A stretch of DNA of 64,000 nt from contig NZ_CP047951.1 in the NCBI RefSeq assembly GCF_014279755.1, positions 434,001-498,000 of the forward strand, in the 5' to 3' direction. The notes beneath the pieces were generated by a model. It saw only the letters and a program-made list of their open reading frames with translations, was not told the origin of the DNA and did no database searches. A program made the translations under genes and the position numbers. The stretch is from Synechococcus sp. PROS-U-1. GTDB lineage: Bacteria > Cyanobacteriota > Cyanobacteriia > PCC-6307 > Cyanobiaceae. This document shows, in pieces, positions 10,315-20,890 of the stretch; position 1 is the first letter of the stretch, and each line of letters begins with the position of its first letter.

Positions 10315-10770
10315 TTAGTCGAGGGTTTCGCAGGTGCCGCCTGCAGCTTCGATCTTGGTGCGGGCGGAGGCGGTGAACGCCGTGGCTTGCACGGTCAGCT
10401 TTTTGGCTGTCAGTTCGCCATTACCGAGCATCTTCAGCGGATGCTTGGGGCTGGTCACAATGCCGTCCTTGACCAGGGAATCCAGGTTGACGGTGCTGCC
10501 CTCCTGCACGTTGTTCAATGCCGAGACATTGAGCACAGTGAAGTGCTTGGGATTCACCAGGGGGAAGTGCTTCAGCTTCGGCACCCGGCGGTACAGAGGC
10601 ATCTGGCCACCTTCGAAGCCTGGGCGAGTGGGGCGGCCAGAGCGGGACTTTTGACCGCGCATACCGAAGCCGCAGCTGGCACCCTGACCTGCAGCGATGC
10701 CGCGACCTTTGCGCAGTTTGCGGCGCCGAGCGCCCTTGTTGGATTTGAGGGAATCGAGTCGGAGAGTCAT
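10315..10770 (-). CDS. rplO: 50S ribosomal protein L15
   Basis: 151 residues. The N-terminal glycine- and arginine-rich loop ([18 protein letters not shown]) followed by [12 protein letters not shown] is diagnostic for L15, a late-assembling large-subunit protein. It follows rpsE by six bases. Confidence 0.97.
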   Translation of the reverse strand: MTLRLDSLKSNKGARRRKLRKGRGIAAGQGASCGFGMRGQKSRSGRPTRPGFEGGQMPLYRRVPKLKHFPLVNPKHFTVLNVSALNNVQEGSTVNLDSLVKDGIVTSPKHPLKMLGNGELTAKKLTVQATAFTASARTKIEAAGGTCETLD

Positions 10771-10776
10771 CGCGAA

Positions 10777-11421
10777 TCAGGAGTAGATCTGCTCGAGGGA
10801 GATTCCCCGTTCCTTGGCCGTCTCCTTGTGGGTGCGGAGAAGCGACAGGGCCACCATGGCAGCCCGGGCATTGTTCAGGGGTGTCTTGCTGCCCAGGCGC
10901 TTGGCCAAGACATTTTTGATGCCGGCGAGTTCGAGCACCGTGCGGATGGATCCGCCGGCGATCACACCAGTACCAGGGGCAGCAGGGCGAATGAGCACGC
11001 TTGCTGCACCATCACGACCATTGGAGAGCGTCGGGATGGAGTTGTGACGGGTCAATGGCACTTTGACGAGGTGCTTTTTGCCGTCGGCAACACCCTTGCG
11101 GACGGCGCCGATCACATCACCAGCTTTGCCGACACCAACGCCGACTTGGCCTTTCTCGTTGCCGACGACGACGATGGCGCGGAAGCTCATCTTCTTGCCG
11201 CCTTTTACGGTTTTGGAGACGCGGCGGATTTGCACCACACGCTCCTGCCATTCGGAGTCGCGCTCTTGGCCGCGGCGACCGCCGCGACGGTCTCCACGAC
11301 GACCATCACGGTCGCCACGACCACGGCGTTGCTCCTGTTGCTGCTGCCCTTCGGCTGCTGCTGGAACGTCGGCCGCACCCGGTACGGCGTTGGGATTGGA
11401 TTGGGGGGAGGAATCTGTCAT
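10777..11421 (-). CDS. rpsE: 30S ribosomal protein S5 with Arg/Gly-rich N-terminus
   Basis: 214 residues, about 45 longer than the Escherichia coli protein. The extra length is an N-terminal low-complexity segment, first Ala/Gln-rich, then [19 protein letters not shown], before the canonical S5 start ([14 protein letters not shown]). The core carries the S5 dsRBD-like fold ([13 protein letters not shown]) and the C-terminal [12 protein letters not shown]. The basic tail probably adds RNA contacts, by inference. It lies between rplR and rplO. Confidence 0.96.
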   Translation of the reverse strand: MTDSSPQSNPNAVPGAADVPAAAEGQQQQEQRRGRGDRDGRRGDRRGGRRGQERDSEWQERVVQIRRVSKTVKGGKKMSFRAIVVVGNEKGQVGVGVGKAGDVIGAVRKGVADGKKHLVKVPLTRHNSIPTLSNGRDGAASVLIRPAAPGTGVIAGGSIRTVLELAGIKNVLAKRLGSKTPLNNARAAMVALSLLRTHKETAKERGISLEQIYS

Positions 11422-11435
11422 GGGTTAAGCAGGAA

Positions 11436-11804
11436 TCAGAACTGAAGGCCCGCTTCCCGGGCGGCGTCGGCAAGGGCTTTAATCCGGCCGTGGTACAGAT
11501 TGCCGCCACGGTCGAACACCACCTGCTGGATGCCTTTGGCAATGGCTCGCTTGGCCACCAGTTCGCCAACGGCGACTGAGGCGTCGCAGCTTCCAGCAGG
11601 AGCCTTGAGACCGGTACGCAGCTCTTTGTCAACGGTGGACGCAGAGCAGAGAGTGCTCTGGGCCGCGTCGTCGATGACTTGGGCGTAGATGTGATTGTTC
11701 GAACGGAACACGGCCAGCCGTGGACGGTCTGGGGTGCCAGTGATGTGGCGGCGCAGTCGCCGGTGGCGTTTCTGCGTCTGTTGTTTGCGGGAAAGTTTGG
11801 ACAT
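11436..11804 (-). CDS. rplR: 50S ribosomal protein L18
   Basis: 122 residues. It binds 5S rRNA together with L5. [20 protein letters not shown] and the C-terminal [19 protein letters not shown] are the family blocks. It lies between rplF and rpsE in the spc cluster. Confidence 0.97.
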   Translation of the reverse strand: MSKLSRKQQTQKRHRRLRRHITGTPDRPRLAVFRSNNHIYAQVIDDAAQSTLCSASTVDKELRTGLKAPAGSCDASVAVGELVAKRAIAKGIQQVVFDRGGNLYHGRIKALADAAREAGLQF

Positions 11805-11837
11805 GGTGGATGAAAGGAAGGAACGTCAGGACAAGGC

Positions 11838-12377
11838 TTATTTCTTGCCGGACTTGCCCGCCTTGCGCAGGATGTGCTCGCCCTCGTACTTGATGCCCTT
11901 GCCCTTGTAGGGCTCGGGGGGACGGACGGCGCGGACCTTTGCGGCTTCGTTGCCCACCAGCTCCTTGTCGATGCCGGAGACGATCACCCTCGTGTTGTTT
12001 TCCACCTTGAAGGTGATGCCTTCAGGGGCCTCCAGCTCCACGGGGTGGCTGTAGCCAGCACTTACAACGAGAGTTTTGCCTTTGACCTGGGCACGGGAGC
12101 CCACGCCGACGATCTCCAAAGCTTTGCTGTAGCCGTTGCTGACCCCTTCGATCATGTTGGCGACAAGGGTTCGGCTCAGGCCGTGGCGCTCTCGGGAGAT
12201 GCGCTTGGTGCTCGTGGGGGAGACCACGATGGAGTTGTTGTCCTGACTGACGCTGACGCCTTCAGGAAGGGTGCGTTCTAGTTCGCCTTTGGGGCCTTTC
12301 ACCTTGACGGTCAGTCCGTCGAGGGAAACTGTGACCTTCTCAGGGACGGGAACGGGGTTTTTGCCGATTCGTGACAT
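11838..12377 (-). CDS. rplF: 50S ribosomal protein L6
   Basis: 179 residues starting [15 protein letters not shown], with the signature [17 protein letters not shown] near the C-terminus. It has two repeated L6 domains and lies near the factor-binding site. It is between rpsH and rplR. Confidence 0.97.
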   Translation of the reverse strand: MSRIGKNPVPVPEKVTVSLDGLTVKVKGPKGELERTLPEGVSVSQDNNSIVVSPTSTKRISRERHGLSRTLVANMIEGVSNGYSKALEIVGVGSRAQVKGKTLVVSAGYSHPVELEAPEGITFKVENNTRVIVSGIDKELVGNEAAKVRAVRPPEPYKGKGIKYEGEHILRKAGKSGKK

Positions 12378-12391
12378 GGTTCAGCTCCGGA

Positions 12392-12793
12392 TCAGTAGAC
12401 GTAACAGAGCACTTCGCCACCGACGCCCTCACGGCGGGCGTCGCGGTCGCTCATCACACCCTTGGAGGTGGAGATGATCGCCACGCCCAGTCCTCCGAGG
12501 ACTTTGGGCAGGCCGCGAGTGTTTTTGTAGATGCGGAGACCGGGCTTGCTGACCCGCTGCATGGAGCGGATGGTGGGCAGCCTGTGCTTGCCGCTGTACT
12601 TGAGGGCGAGCACCAGTTCGGTGCGAACGCCTTCACCCTGCTCGCTGATCTCGGAGATGAAGCCCTCCCGCTGCAGCACTTTGGCGATGCTGCGGGTCAT
12701 CCGCGAAGCGGGGATCTTGGTGGTTTCGTGACGTTTCTCACTCGCATTGCGAATGCGGGTGAGCATGTCGGAAATGGGGTCGTGGTTGGCCAT
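12392..12793 (-). CDS. rpsH: 30S ribosomal protein S8
   Basis: 133 residues starting [17 protein letters not shown], with C-terminal [27 protein letters not shown]8 is a primary 16S binder and in many bacteria the translational repressor of the spc operon. rpsN (S14), usually just before rpsH, is not here, so it must lie elsewhere in the genome. Confidence 0.97.
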   Translation of the reverse strand: MANHDPISDMLTRIRNASEKRHETTKIPASRMTRSIAKVLQREGFISEISEQGEGVRTELVLALKYSGKHRLPTIRSMQRVSKPGLRIYKNTRGLPKVLGGLGVAIISTSKGVMSDRDARREGVGGEVLCYVY

Positions 12794-12812
12794 AAGTGTC
12801 GACGGGGAGGGC

Positions 12813-13352
12813 TCAGTTGCTCTGGAACGGCATTCCCATCTCGCGGAGGAGGGCCCGGCCCTCTTCGTCCGAACGGGCGGTGGTCACGATGGTGATGTCC
12901 ATGCCCCGGATTGCATCGATCTTGTCGAAGGAGATCTCAGGGAAAATGATCTGTTCGCGCACCCCAAGGGTGTAGTTGCCGCGCCCATCGAAACTCTTGG
13001 GGCTGACCCCGCGGAAGTCGCGGATGCGAGGCAGCGCCAGGTTGATCAGGCGCTCGAGGAAGGCGTACATCCGATCACCACGGAGGGTGACGGCACAGCC
13101 GATCGGCATGCCCTGCCGAATCTTGAAGCCGGCGATGGCCTTCTTTGCACGGGTCACAAGGACCTTCTGGCCAGTGATCTGCGCCAGCTCATTCACCGAA
13201 GCCTCGAGAGACTTGGCGTTGGCGGCGGCTTCGCCGAGACCCCGGTTCACGGTGACTTTCACCACCTTGGGGACTTCATGGATGTTCTTGAGGGAGAGAT
13301 CCTTTTTCAGCTTGGGCTGAATGGTCTCCCTGTAGCGCTTCTTGAGTGACAT
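12813..13352 (-). CDS. rplE: 50S ribosomal protein L5
   Basis: 179 residues, binds 5S rRNA and contacts P-site tRNA. Blocks seen: [33 protein letters not shown], and the C-terminal [20 protein letters not shown]. It is directly followed by rpsH with no rpsN between them. Confidence 0.97.
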   Translation of the reverse strand: MSLKKRYRETIQPKLKKDLSLKNIHEVPKVVKVTVNRGLGEAAANAKSLEASVNELAQITGQKVLVTRAKKAIAGFKIRQGMPIGCAVTLRGDRMYAFLERLINLALPRIRDFRGVSPKSFDGRGNYTLGVREQIIFPEISFDKIDAIRGMDITIVTTARSDEEGRALLREMGMPFQSN

Positions 13353-13392
13353 AAGGGGTTGGGGTGCTTCTGGACGTGGTCAGAAGTCGGGA

Positions 13393-13749
13393 TCAGTCGA
13401 GGACTTCACCGGTTTTCTTCAGCCGGCGTTTTTTGGTGCCGTCTTTCTCGACGACGATTTCAACGCGGCTTGCCACCTTTTTGTTGGTGGAGTACAGCAT
13501 CACGTTGGAGGCATGCAGGGATGCTTCCTCCGTGACAATGCGGCCGGTCTCGCCCTCCTGGGTGGGCTTTTCGTGGCGGGTGCGCATGTTCACGCCCTCC
13601 ACGACGACACGGTTCTCGTTGGGCAAGGTGCGCAGAACAGCACCTGTCTTGCCTTTGTCCTTGCCGGCAATCACCTGAACGGTGTCGCCTTTGCGGATGC
13701 GCATCTTCATGCGCTCGGTGGCCTTGGCCTTAGTGGTTGCAGTCGCCAT
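13393..13749 (-). CDS. rplX: 50S ribosomal protein L24
   Basis: 118 residues. The KOW motif [21 protein letters not shown] is intact. L24 starts 23S rRNA assembly. The gene begins two bases after the rplN stop, so the two are tightly coupled. Confidence 0.96.
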   Translation of the reverse strand: MATATTKAKATERMKMRIRKGDTVQVIAGKDKGKTGAVLRTLPNENRVVVEGVNMRTRHEKPTQEGETGRIVTEEASLHASNVMLYSTNKKVASRVEIVVEKDGTKKRRLKKTGEVLD

Positions 13750-13751
13750 GG

Positions 13752-14117
13752 TCAGATCACCTCCGGAGCGAGGGACACGATTTTGGTGAAGCTGCGCTCG
13801 CGCAGCTCACGGGCAACCGGTCCGAAGACGCGGGTGCCTTTCGGGTTCTTGTCGTCGTTGATAATCACGGCGGCGTTGTCGTCAAACCGGATCGAGTTGC
13901 CGGTTTCACGGCGCATGGTGGCTTTGGTGCGCACCACGACAGCTTTGACGACGTCGGATTTTTTGACGCCCATGTTGGGGGCGGCATCCTTGACCGCAGC
14001 AACAATCACGTCGCCCACGTGGGCATAGCGACGGTTGGTACCGAGGACGCGAATGCACTGGATGCGCTTCGCGCCACTGTTGTCGGCAACGGTGAGATAA
14101 GACTCCTGCTGGATCAC
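13752..14117 (-). CDS. rplN: 50S ribosomal protein L14
   Basis: 121 residues ([20 protein letters not shown]). The start is a GTG whose last bases form the TGA stop of rpsQ (GTGA overlap). A good Shine-Dalgarno, AGGAGG, lies in the last codons of rpsQ. The C-terminus [16 protein letters not shown] is typical. Confidence 0.96.
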   Translation of the reverse strand: MIQQESYLTVADNSGAKRIQCIRVLGTNRRYAHVGDVIVAAVKDAAPNMGVKKSDVVKAVVVRTKATMRRETGNSIRFDDNAAVIINDDKNPKGTRVFGPVARELRERSFTKIVSLAPEVI

Positions 14118-14410
14118 TGCTTCGCCTCCTGAGCTTCAGCCTTGGTGGCTTCCTCTGCTGCAGCCTTGGGGCTGTGGCTGAGAACCTCCGCGATGGACCA
14201 CCGCTTCTGGCGGCTCATCGGACGGGTTTCAGTGATGCGAACGCGGTCTCCGACGCGACAGGTGTTGTCTTCGTCGTGAGCCTTGTAACGAGTGGTACGG
14301 CTGACCGTCTTTTGATAGATGGGGTGAGGGAAGCGGCTTTCCACCGCGACCACCACCGTTTTCTCCATCTTGTCGCTGACGACGGTGCCGACCCTTTCCT
14401 TGACTGCCAT
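14114..14410 (-). CDS. rpsQ: 30S ribosomal protein S17
   Basis: 98 residues from the ATG at 14410 ([21 protein letters not shown]). The frame is open to 14707, but the upstream part runs antisense-like through rpmC and is not S17. The core ends near HSPKAAAEE and continues as an Ala/Glu/Lys tail of about 20 residues. That tail also encodes the ribosome binding site of rplN. Confidence 0.95.
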   Translation of the reverse strand: MAVKERVGTVVSDKMEKTVVVAVESRFPHPIYQKTVSRTTRYKAHDEDNTCRVGDRVRITETRPMSRQKRWSIAEVLSHSPKAAAEEATKAEAQEAKQ

Positions 14411-14427
14411 GGTTACGGAGGGGGGGA

Positions 14428-14637
14428 TCAGGAGGCGGTGGAGCGCTGGCGCTCCGACTGCACCGTCAGCAGCTGGGCCAGCTTGATGCGGACCTCTTTG
14501 AAACGGTGCGTGTTGGCGAGCTGGCGCGTGGCCTGCTGGAAACGGAGTTGGAACAGTTCGCGGCGAAGGCCATCGATCTGCTCGGTGATGTCCGAATCGG
14601 ACAGGCTGCGCACATCGGCGGCGTTGGGACGGGCCAT
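14428..14637 (-). CDS. rpmC: 50S ribosomal protein L29
   Basis: 69 residues. [24 protein letters not shown] is the L29 helical-hairpin signature. It lies at the peptide exit tunnel, where trigger factor and SRP dock. It begins two bases after the rplP stop. Confidence 0.95.
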   Translation of the reverse strand: MARPNAADVRSLSDSDITEQIDGLRRELFQLRFQQATRQLANTHRFKEVRIKLAQLLTVQSERQRSTAS

Positions 14638-14639
14638 GG

Positions 14640-15116
14640 TCAGGACTCCACGGTGACGGCTTCAGAAGCTGCCGGGGCCTTGGCACCAGCTGGCTTCTCC
14701 TGCTCATCCAGCTGGATGAACTTGGTCTTCACGGGAAGCTTGTATTGCGCGAGGCGCATGGCTTCCTTGGCGATTTCGGGGGTGATTTCATCACCGCCCA
14801 TCTCAAACAGGATCCGGCCAGGCTTGATCACCGCCACCCAGAATTCTGGGTTGCCCTTACCGGAACCCATCCGGGTTTCGGCAGCGCGCATGGTGACTGG
14901 CTTGTCGGGGAAGATCCGGATCCAGATTTTTCCGCCACGCTTGACGTAGCGGGTCATGGCACGACGGCTGGCCTCGATCTGGCGCGAGGTGATCCAGCCA
15001 CATTCCTGTGCCTGCAGAGCGAACTGTCCGAAGGCAATGGTGTTGCCCCGGGTGGCGACGCCGCGCATGCGGCCTCGCTGTTGCTTACGGAATTTGACGC
15101 GTTTTGGACTCAGCAT
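14640..15116 (-). CDS. rplP: 50S ribosomal protein L16
   Basis: 158 residues starting [19 protein letters not shown]. The [13 protein letters not shown] and [15 protein letters not shown] blocks are diagnostic. About 20 residues at the C-terminus ([19 protein letters not shown]) extend past the bacterial norm. It lies between rpsC and rpmC. Confidence 0.97.
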   Translation of the reverse strand: MLSPKRVKFRKQQRGRMRGVATRGNTIAFGQFALQAQECGWITSRQIEASRRAMTRYVKRGGKIWIRIFPDKPVTMRAAETRMGSGKGNPEFWVAVIKPGRILFEMGGDEITPEIAKEAMRLAQYKLPVKTKFIQLDEQEKPAGAKAPAASEAVTVES

Positions 15117-15132
15117 GGTTCAGGCCTCCTGT

Positions 15133-15861
15133 TCAACCCTCGTTGGAGCGGTCTTCGAACTGTTGGGGCCGACGGCTGGCCCGGCGCCGGGGGGCAGCAC
15201 CCACCGGCATTGGCTGAGCCTGTTCGCTCAGCACCTCGCCCTTGAACACCCACACCTTGATGCCAAGCACGCCGTAGGTCGTGCTAGCCACTTTGGTGGC
15301 GTAGTCGATGTCGGCACGCAGGGTGTGCAGGGGCACTCGACCCTCACGGGTCCACTCCGTCCGAGCAATCTCAGCACCGTTCAGGCGACCGGAGACCTGG
15401 ATCTTGAGACCCAGGACACCGGCACGCTGGGCGCGCTGCACAGCCATGCGGATGGTGCGGCGGAATGCCACACGCTTTTCCAGCTGCTGGGCGATGTACT
15501 CGGCCAGAAGAAAGGCATCGCCGTCGACGCGTTCGACCTCGACAACATTGATCCGCACCTGACGACTGGAGTCGCCGACAGTCTTCTGAATGCCGGAGCG
15601 AAGTTCTTCGATACCGCTGCCTTGACGGCCGACCAGCACACCGGGGCGTGCGGTCTTGAGTTCAACTTCCAATTGATCGGCCTTGCGGGCAATCAGCACA
15701 TCGCTGATGCCTGCCGAGCCGTATTTCTTGTGGATGAACTTGCGAATCCGGTCATCCTCTTGAAGGAGGGCCGGATAACTCTTGCTGGAGGCGTACCAGC
15801 GTGACCGGTGTTCCTGGGTGATCCCCAGGCGCAGACCGGTTGGGTTGATTTTGTGTCCCAT
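15133..15861 (-). CDS. rpsC: 30S ribosomal protein S3
   Basis: 242 residues. It has a KH domain ([15 protein letters not shown], with KH loop GRQGSG) and the C-terminal S3 domain with [15 protein letters not shown]. It sits at the mRNA entry tunnel. The C-terminal tail is Arg-rich ([13 protein letters not shown]). Confidence 0.97.
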   Translation of the reverse strand: MGHKINPTGLRLGITQEHRSRWYASSKSYPALLQEDDRIRKFIHKKYGSAGISDVLIARKADQLEVELKTARPGVLVGRQGSGIEELRSGIQKTVGDSSRQVRINVVEVERVDGDAFLLAEYIAQQLEKRVAFRRTIRMAVQRAQRAGVLGLKIQVSGRLNGAEIARTEWTREGRVPLHTLRADIDYATKVASTTYGVLGIKVWVFKGEVLSEQAQPMPVGAAPRRRASRRPQQFEDRSNEG

Positions 15862-15881
15862 TGGGTCGGAGTCCTCGGGGG

Positions 15882-16247
15882 TCAGGAATCGGTCTGAGCC
15901 GCCACAGCAATGCTGATGTGGCAGGTCTGTTTCTTGATCTGGAAGGCCCGGCCTTGGGCGCGGGGGCGATAGCGCTTCATGGAGGGGCCCATGTCAGCGC
16001 TCGCGCTCGCGATCACCAGAGATGAGGGATCGAGACCGAGATTGTGCTCAGCGTTGGCCACCGCAGACCGGAGCACCTTGGTGATGGGTCCGGTGGAGCG
16101 GTAAGGCATGAACTCGAGCATGATCAGTGCGTCGCGGTAGGTGCGGCCACGGATCTGGTCAAGCACACGGCGCACCTTCGAAGCGGAGCCTCGGATGAAG
16201 CGTCCGTGAGCCTGGGCAGTGGGTGCCGTTGGGGTTGACGATGTCAT
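15882..16247 (-). CDS. rplV: 50S ribosomal protein L22
   Basis: 121 residues. The long beta-hairpin that lines the exit tunnel is represented by [40 protein letters not shown] is the conserved start of the globular part. It lies between rpsS and rpsC. Confidence 0.97.
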   Translation of the reverse strand: MTSSTPTAPTAQAHGRFIRGSASKVRRVLDQIRGRTYRDALIMLEFMPYRSTGPITKVLRSAVANAEHNLGLDPSSLVIASASADMGPSMKRYRPRAQGRAFQIKKQTCHISIAVAAQTDS

Positions 16248-16250
16248 GGA

Positions 16251-16526
16251 TTAGCGGCCTCCTTTCTTGTCTCTGATGTGGCCCTTGAAGGTGCGGGTGG
16301 GAGCGAACTCCCCCAGCTTGTGACCGACCATTTGCTCGGTGATAAACACCGGCACATGGGTGCGGCCGTTGTGTACCGCGATCGTGTGGCCGATCATCAT
16401 CGGCAGGATCGTGGAGGCCCGTGACCAGGTCTTGATCACAGACTTGTCGTCGTTGTCGTTCTGCTTTTCAACCTTGCGAAGCAGGCTGTCGGCAATGAAC
16501 GGACCTTTTTTGAGTGAACGTCCCAT
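16251..16526 (-). CDS. rpsS: 30S ribosomal protein S19
   Basis: 91 residues, [47 protein letters not shown] is the family signature. It lies between rplB and rplV. Confidence 0.97.
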   Translation of the reverse strand: MGRSLKKGPFIADSLLRKVEKQNDNDDKSVIKTWSRASTILPMMIGHTIAVHNGRTHVPVFITEQMVGHKLGEFAPTRTFKGHIRDKKGGR

Positions 16527-16561
16527 AACGGTTTAAGCAAGCGGCAGAGAGATGGTTTGCA

Positions 16562-17425
16562 TCAGGAATCGCGTCCGCCACGGCTCCGCTTGGAGGTCTT
16601 GCGACGCTTCCGGAGCACGTATTGGTTGCTGGGTTTGTTCCGCTTGCGGGTCTTGAGACCGAGGGCGGGTTTGCCCCAAGGGGTCACCGGGCCGGAGCGG
16701 CCGATCGGTGCACGACCCTCACCACCACCGTGGGGGTGATCGCAGGGGTTCATCACACTGCCTCGAACTTGAGGACGACGACCCAGCCAGCGGCGACGAC
16801 CGGCCTTACCCAGGCTGGTGTTGCGCATCTCGGAGTTGCCGACTTCGCCGAGGGTGGCGTAGCACTCGCGTCGAACCAGGCGGACCTCGGTGGAGGGCAG
16901 CTTCAGGGCGACGTATTCACCTTCTTTGGCCATCACCTGGGCACTGGCACCGGCGGTACGGACCATCTGGCCGCCACGACCGGCGTAGAGCTCAACACAG
17001 TGAACAGCCGAACCGAGAGGCACCGAGGACAACGGCATGGCGTTGCCGTTTTCGATCGGGGCATCAGGGCCGGAGACCACGGTCTGGCCCACCTGAACTC
17101 CTGCGGGAGCCAGGATGTAGCGCTTCTCGCCATCGGCGTAGAAGAGCAGTGCCAGACGCGCGTTGCGGTGCGGGTCGTAGTGAATTGCGGCCACCTTGGC
17201 GGTGACACCGTGCTTGTTGCGACGGAAATCCACCACGCGGTAGAGGCGCTTGTGGCCGCCACCACGGTGGCGGCAGGTGATCACACCGCGGTTGTTGCGG
17301 CCCTTGCGGCGGTGTTTAGCCACCACCAGGGTCCGCTCCGGCTTGCGGCTGGTGATCTCACTGAAATCAGTGACCACCCGGGTGCGGGTACCGGGGGTGT
17401 AGGGGCGGAAATTACGGATTGCCAT
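16562..17425 (-). CDS. rplB: 50S ribosomal protein L2
   Basis: 287 residues. The C-terminal [19 protein letters not shown] holds the conserved His at the peptidyl-transferase region. The N-terminal [21 protein letters not shown] is also typical. It lies between rplW and rpsS in the S10 cluster. Confidence 0.98.
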   Translation of the reverse strand: MAIRNFRPYTPGTRTRVVTDFSEITSRKPERTLVVAKHRRKGRNNRGVITCRHRGGGHKRLYRVVDFRRNKHGVTAKVAAIHYDPHRNARLALLFYADGEKRYILAPAGVQVGQTVVSGPDAPIENGNAMPLSSVPLGSAVHCVELYAGRGGQMVRTAGASAQVMAKEGEYVALKLPSTEVRLVRRECYATLGEVGNSEMRNTSLGKAGRRRWLGRRPQVRGSVMNPCDHPHGGGEGRAPIGRSGPVTPWGKPALGLKTRKRNKPSNQYVLRKRRKTSKRSRGGRDS

Positions 17426-17440
17426 GACGATTCAGACCCC

Positions 17441-17743
17441 TCAGGACTCAGGGAAGAGTTGGATCGAGTTGCCCTCCGCCAGGCGCACCACGGCTTTCTT
17501 CACTTGGGCACGTTTGCCGGCGAAGCGCCCCATGCGACGGGAACGTCGCGGGGGGTTCATGGTGCTGATGCCGGTGACCTTTACATCGAAGAGCTGCTCA
17601 ATAGCGGCCTTGATGTCGGGCTTCGCGGCGCGGTGGTCTACCTCGAAGGTGTACTGGTTGATCTCGAGGGCACGGGTGGCCTTCTCGGTGATCAGGGGAC
17701 GACGGATCACATCCGCCAGGCGTCCTTGGAAACGTTCAGTCAT
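17441..17743 (-). CDS. rplW: 50S ribosomal protein L23
   Basis: 100 residues from the ATG at 17743 ([23 protein letters not shown]). The frame is open upstream to 17797, inside rplD. This start gives an 8-base overlap with rplD and matches the family N-terminus. L23 is the main docking site for trigger factor and SRP at the tunnel exit. Confidence 0.95.
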   Translation of the reverse strand: MTERFQGRLADVIRRPLITEKATRALEINQYTFEVDHRAAKPDIKAAIEQLFDVKVTGISTMNPPRRSRRMGRFAGKRAQVKKAVVRLAEGNSIQLFPES

Positions 17744-18371
17744 CGCCGTAGACCTCCTGGATGGTTGCGAGAGCTTCCTCGCCCAGCACCAGAGCATTGG
17801 CGTGGAGCAGGTCGAAGACGTTCAGCTGATCTGCGGAGATCAACTTGACTTTCTCCAGGTTGCGCACGGAACGGCGAACAACATCGGAGGGGTTCGTCAG
17901 AACGATGAGCACCTTGGAGCCGGTAGCAACACCGAGGCGTCCCAGAGCATCCGTGATCTCACGGGTCTTGGGGGCCTCAAGTGCAGCACCGAAATCCTTC
18001 ACGACGGTGACATCGTCAATACGGGCCATCAGCGCAGTGCGCAGGGCCAGACGACGCTCCTTGCGGTTCATCGCAAGGTTGTAGGTGCGGGGCTTGGGTC
18101 CAAAGATGATGCCGCCGCCGGGTTTCAGGGGAGTCCGGATGGATCCCTGACGGGCCCGACCAGTTCCTTTCTGCTTGTAGGGCTTGCGACCACCACCGCG
18201 CACTTCTGAACGGGTGAGGGTGCTGGCAGTTCCTTGGCGTGCATGGGCCTGCTGACGCAGAACAGCCCGATGCATGAGATCAACGGCGGTGGTCTCTTTG
18301 GCCACCTTCAGGTCCAGGGTTGCCTTGCCGGCTTCCTTGCCCTGCCAATCACGAACGACACAACTGGCCAT
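17736..18371 (-). CDS. rplD: 50S ribosomal protein L4
   Basis: 211 residues from the ATG at 18371 ([15 protein letters not shown]). A GTG one codon upstream is also in frame. The ATG is preferred because it overlaps the rplC stop by one base (TGATG), and GGAGG in the last rplC codons is well placed. [19 protein letters not shown] is the L4 extended-loop signature. In Escherichia coli L4 represses the S10 operon; whether it does here is unknown. Confidence 0.96.
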   Translation of the reverse strand: MASCVVRDWQGKEAGKATLDLKVAKETTAVDLMHRAVLRQQAHARQGTASTLTRSEVRGGGRKPYKQKGTGRARQGSIRTPLKPGGGIIFGPKPRTYNLAMNRKERRLALRTALMARIDDVTVVKDFGAALEAPKTREITDALGRLGVATGSKVLIVLTNPSDVVRRSVRNLEKVKLISADQLNVFDLLHANALVLGEEALATIQEVYGDD

Positions 18372-19027
18372 CACTTACCTCCTTTGGCGGGCTTGGCGCC
18401 CACGCGCAAGGCCGGGCGGATGTTGAGCAGCGCACCAGGCTTGCCGGGCACGGATCCCTTCACCACCAGCAGGTTGTGCTCGCTGTCCACCTTGAGGATG
18501 GTCAGACCGCGGGTGGTGATTTTCTTGCCGCCGTAGCGACCGGCCATCCGCTTGCCGGGATAGATGCGGCCCGGGGTCGTACCGGCACCGGTCGAACCGG
18601 GCTCGCGGTGGTTCTTCGAACCGTGGGTCATCGGACCCCGGCTGAAACCGTGGCGCTTCTGGTAACCAGCGAAGCCGCGGCCGACGGTGTCACCGCTGAC
18701 GTCCACCTTCTGGCCGGCTTCGAAATCGCCGACGGTGATGGCTCCACCAAGTTCGAGCCCTTCAACGCTTTCGACGCGGTATTCGCGCAGATGACGCAGA
18801 AGGCCCTCACCGGATTTGTTCAGGTGACCCTGGGCGGGCTTGTTGATCAGCTTCTCGCGGGTTTCGCCAAAGCCGATCTGCACTGCGGAATAACCGTCAG
18901 TGTCGTCGTTTTTGAGTTGGGTGATGCGGCAGGGGCCTGCTTCGATCAAGGTGACCGGAACAGCTCTGCCCTGCTCGTCGAAGAACTGGGACATACCCAG
19001 CTTCTTCCCGAGGATGCCGATGGACAT
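18371..19027 (-). CDS. rplC: 50S ribosomal protein L3
   Basis: 218 residues from the ATG at 19027 ([18 protein letters not shown]). The frame is open to 19060, but the added residues are not L3. [15 protein letters not shown] and [10 protein letters not shown] are diagnostic. It is the first gene of the superoperon. rpsJ (S10), which leads this cluster in many bacteria, is not in the window and presumably sits with the str genes, as is usual in cyanobacteria. Confidence 0.96.
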   Translation of the reverse strand: MSIGILGKKLGMSQFFDEQGRAVPVTLIEAGPCRITQLKNDDTDGYSAVQIGFGETREKLINKPAQGHLNKSGEGLLRHLREYRVESVEGLELGGAITVGDFEAGQKVDVSGDTVGRGFAGYQKRHGFSRGPMTHGSKNHREPGSTGAGTTPGRIYPGKRMAGRYGGKKITTRGLTILKVDSEHNLLVVKGSVPGKPGALLNIRPALRVGAKPAKGGK

Positions 19028-19408
19028 GGATGGGGAGGAAGCGCCAGCGTGGACAACCACCAGGCGGAGAACCGCATGGGGTCAGGTGCTGATCGATTGG
19101 ACGCAGACGTGGTTCGAAAAGGGACTCCCGAAGGAGTGGATTCGAATGGGCTAGCGAACGATGCAGCGAGGCTGGGACTTGCATCTGCACGATGTGCTGT
19201 TGCAGTTTCCCGACGGAGATCTCCGAAGAAAGCTTCCGTACTGGCCTGGGGATTCGACGCAATCGCCGAATCTGTTCTGCCGACTGGAGGCCCGGCTAGC
19301 GGACGGGCACAGAAACACAGAACAAACAACGAACTTACAACACCGACCTCTCCACTCCCCCGATCCCTCTGCCTGCTGCCAGAATCCCCTCCAATCCCTG
19401 TAGCTGCC
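19028..19408. promoter_or_regulatory. Divergent intergenic region, superoperon/ndhN
   Basis: About 380 bases lie between the start of rplC (leftward) and the start of ndhN (rightward). No open frame in it looks like a protein. It must hold the promoter and leader of the ribosomal superoperon and the ndhN promoter. I cannot pick out a convincing -35/-10 pair on either strand, and I see no obvious L4-binding leader structure by eye. Confidence 0.5.
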
Positions 19409-19870
19409 ATGCCTCTGCTTCTCACCGGTCAGGCATTTCGCCGTGATCTCGAAGCCAATGGCTGCCTGGCGGTACAGGCTCCGCTCGAAGGCGGTGCAGA
19501 AACCCGCCTATTAAGACGTCTGCGCGGTGCCGGCTACAGCACCCGTATGACATCAGCGCGGGGGCTCGGTGATCCGGAGGTGTTCCTCACCCAGAAGCAC
19601 GGCATCCGTCCTCCCCATCTCGGCCATCAAAGCGTTGGTCGTGGCGCTGCTGTGGGAGAAGTGCAGGAGGTGGCTCCCCAGCTGGGTGATCTGTTTGAGG
19701 GGGATGCTCCTGTGGCTCTCTGGCTCCTGGAAGGCCAGGTGCTGTCGCGTTCAGAACTACTTTCGCTCTGCGATCTGTGCAAGCGCGAACCCCGTTTACG
19801 CATCATCGTGGAGATGGGTGGTGCTCGCAGCCTGAAGTGGGAACCGATGACCACATATCTGAAGGCCTGA
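19409..19870 (+). CDS. ndhN: NAD(P)H-quinone oxidoreductase subunit N
   Basis: 153 residues from the ATG at 19409 ([29 protein letters not shown]). The frame is open far upstream, but that part is antisense to rplC. NdhN belongs to the peripheral, cyanobacterial and plastid-specific part of the NDH-1 photosynthetic complex I on the thylakoid membrane, which drives cyclic electron flow and respiration. The C-terminus [23 protein letters not shown] is typical. It overlaps the start of the ldpA-like gene. Confidence 0.93.
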   Translation: MPLLLTGQAFRRDLEANGCLAVQAPLEGGAETRLLRRLRGAGYSTRMTSARGLGDPEVFLTQKHGIRPPHLGHQSVGRGAAVGEVQEVAPQLGDLFEGDAPVALWLLEGQVLSRSELLSLCDLCKREPRLRIIVEMGGARSLKWEPMTTYLKA

Positions 19871-20868
19871 CCCCTGACGAAGCCCTCGATCAGGGCCGCT
19901 GGGTCAAGCTGATCTGTGGAGCAAGCAACCAGGACTTGCCCGCAATCGCTGATCTGGCAGCTGTTTTTGCGGCTGTTGGTGTTCATTGCGTGGATGTGGC
20001 TGCCGATCCAGCGGTCGCGCGCGCAGCCCGTCGGGGCCTGGACTGGGCTGAGGCTCACACGGGCCACCGTCCTTGGCTGATGGTCAGCCTCAGTGACGGA
20101 ATGGATGCTCACTTCCGCAAGGCCTGGTTCGATCCACACCGCTGTCCCACGGACTGTCCGCGTCCCTGCGAAAGGATTTGTCCGGCTGCAGCGATTCCGC
20201 CTGGTACGGGGGTCGACCAGCAGCGTTGCTACGGCTGTGGTCGTTGTGTACCGGCCTGCCCCCATGGCTTGATCGAGGAGCGCGACCACCGACTGGCACC
20301 TGAGCAGGTGATCTCCCTGCTGAGATCCATTCAGCCCGATGCTGTGGAGATTCACACAGCATCGGGGCATGACGAGGGCTTCTCGACGCTGATCCAAAGC
20401 CTTCAGCAGCACAAGGTTCCCTTGCGGCGCTTGGCCGTGAGCTCCGGTCTGGAGGGCCATGGCTTGAAGGCCGATCAGTTGGCTGGTTTGCTTTGGCGTC
20501 GCTATTCCTGCCTGCGGCAAGCCGGTTATCGACCCCTCTGGCAGTTGGATGGGCGTCCGATGAGCGGCGATGTGGGTGCTGGCACCGCGCGGGCTGCGGT
20601 TCGGCTTTGGCGTGCCATGCGTGGTTTGGCACCGCCGGGTCCGCTGCAGCTTGCCGGTGGAACCAACGCCGCAACGCTGGATTTCTTGCATCCGACGGAG
20701 CGGCCGGCTGGCATCGCCTTTGGTGGTGTGGCCCGTCGCTTGTTGATGCCTGTGCTGGATGAGGCGCAAACCCGTGGATCTGCCCTGTGGCAATGGCCCG
20801 AGGGTTGGGATCGCGCCCTCTCTCTCGCGCGTCCTTTGGTCTCGCCATGGCTGCAGCGCTCTTGCTAG
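19837..20868 (+). CDS. ldpA: LdpA-like iron-sulfur protein (circadian redox input)
   Basis: Two 4Fe-4S cluster motifs are visible: a Cys-rich segment [14 protein letters not shown] and a ferredoxin-type [14 protein letters not shown]. Light-dependent period A of Synechococcus elongatus senses redox state and feeds it to the Kai clock. The N-terminal [21 protein letters not shown] matches that family. Start uncertain: I take the GTG at 19837 (34-base overlap with ndhN), while an ATG at 19777 gives 20 more residues and a larger overlap. Coupling to ndhN places a redox sensor with a quinone-reducing complex. Confidence 0.85.
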   Translation: MGTDDHISEGLTPDEALDQGRWVKLICGASNQDLPAIADLAAVFAAVGVHCVDVAADPAVARAARRGLDWAEAHTGHRPWLMVSLSDGMDAHFRKAWFDPHRCPTDCPRPCERICPAAAIPPGTGVDQQRCYGCGRCVPACPHGLIEERDHRLAPEQVISLLRSIQPDAVEIHTASGHDEGFSTLIQSLQQHKVPLRRLAVSSGLEGHGLKADQLAGLLWRRYSCLRQAGYRPLWQLDGRPMSGDVGAGTARAAVRLWRAMRGLAPPGPLQLAGGTNAATLDFLHPTERPAGIAFGGVARRLLMPVLDEAQTRGSALWQWPEGWDRALSLARPLVSPWLQRSC

Positions 20869-20890
20869 AAGGCTGAAACGCGCAGATCCC

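Noticed and set aside
16622-17848. 408-codon plus-strand frame opposite rplB and rplW
   Set aside because: Antisense to unmistakable L2 and L23; composition typical of shadow frames.
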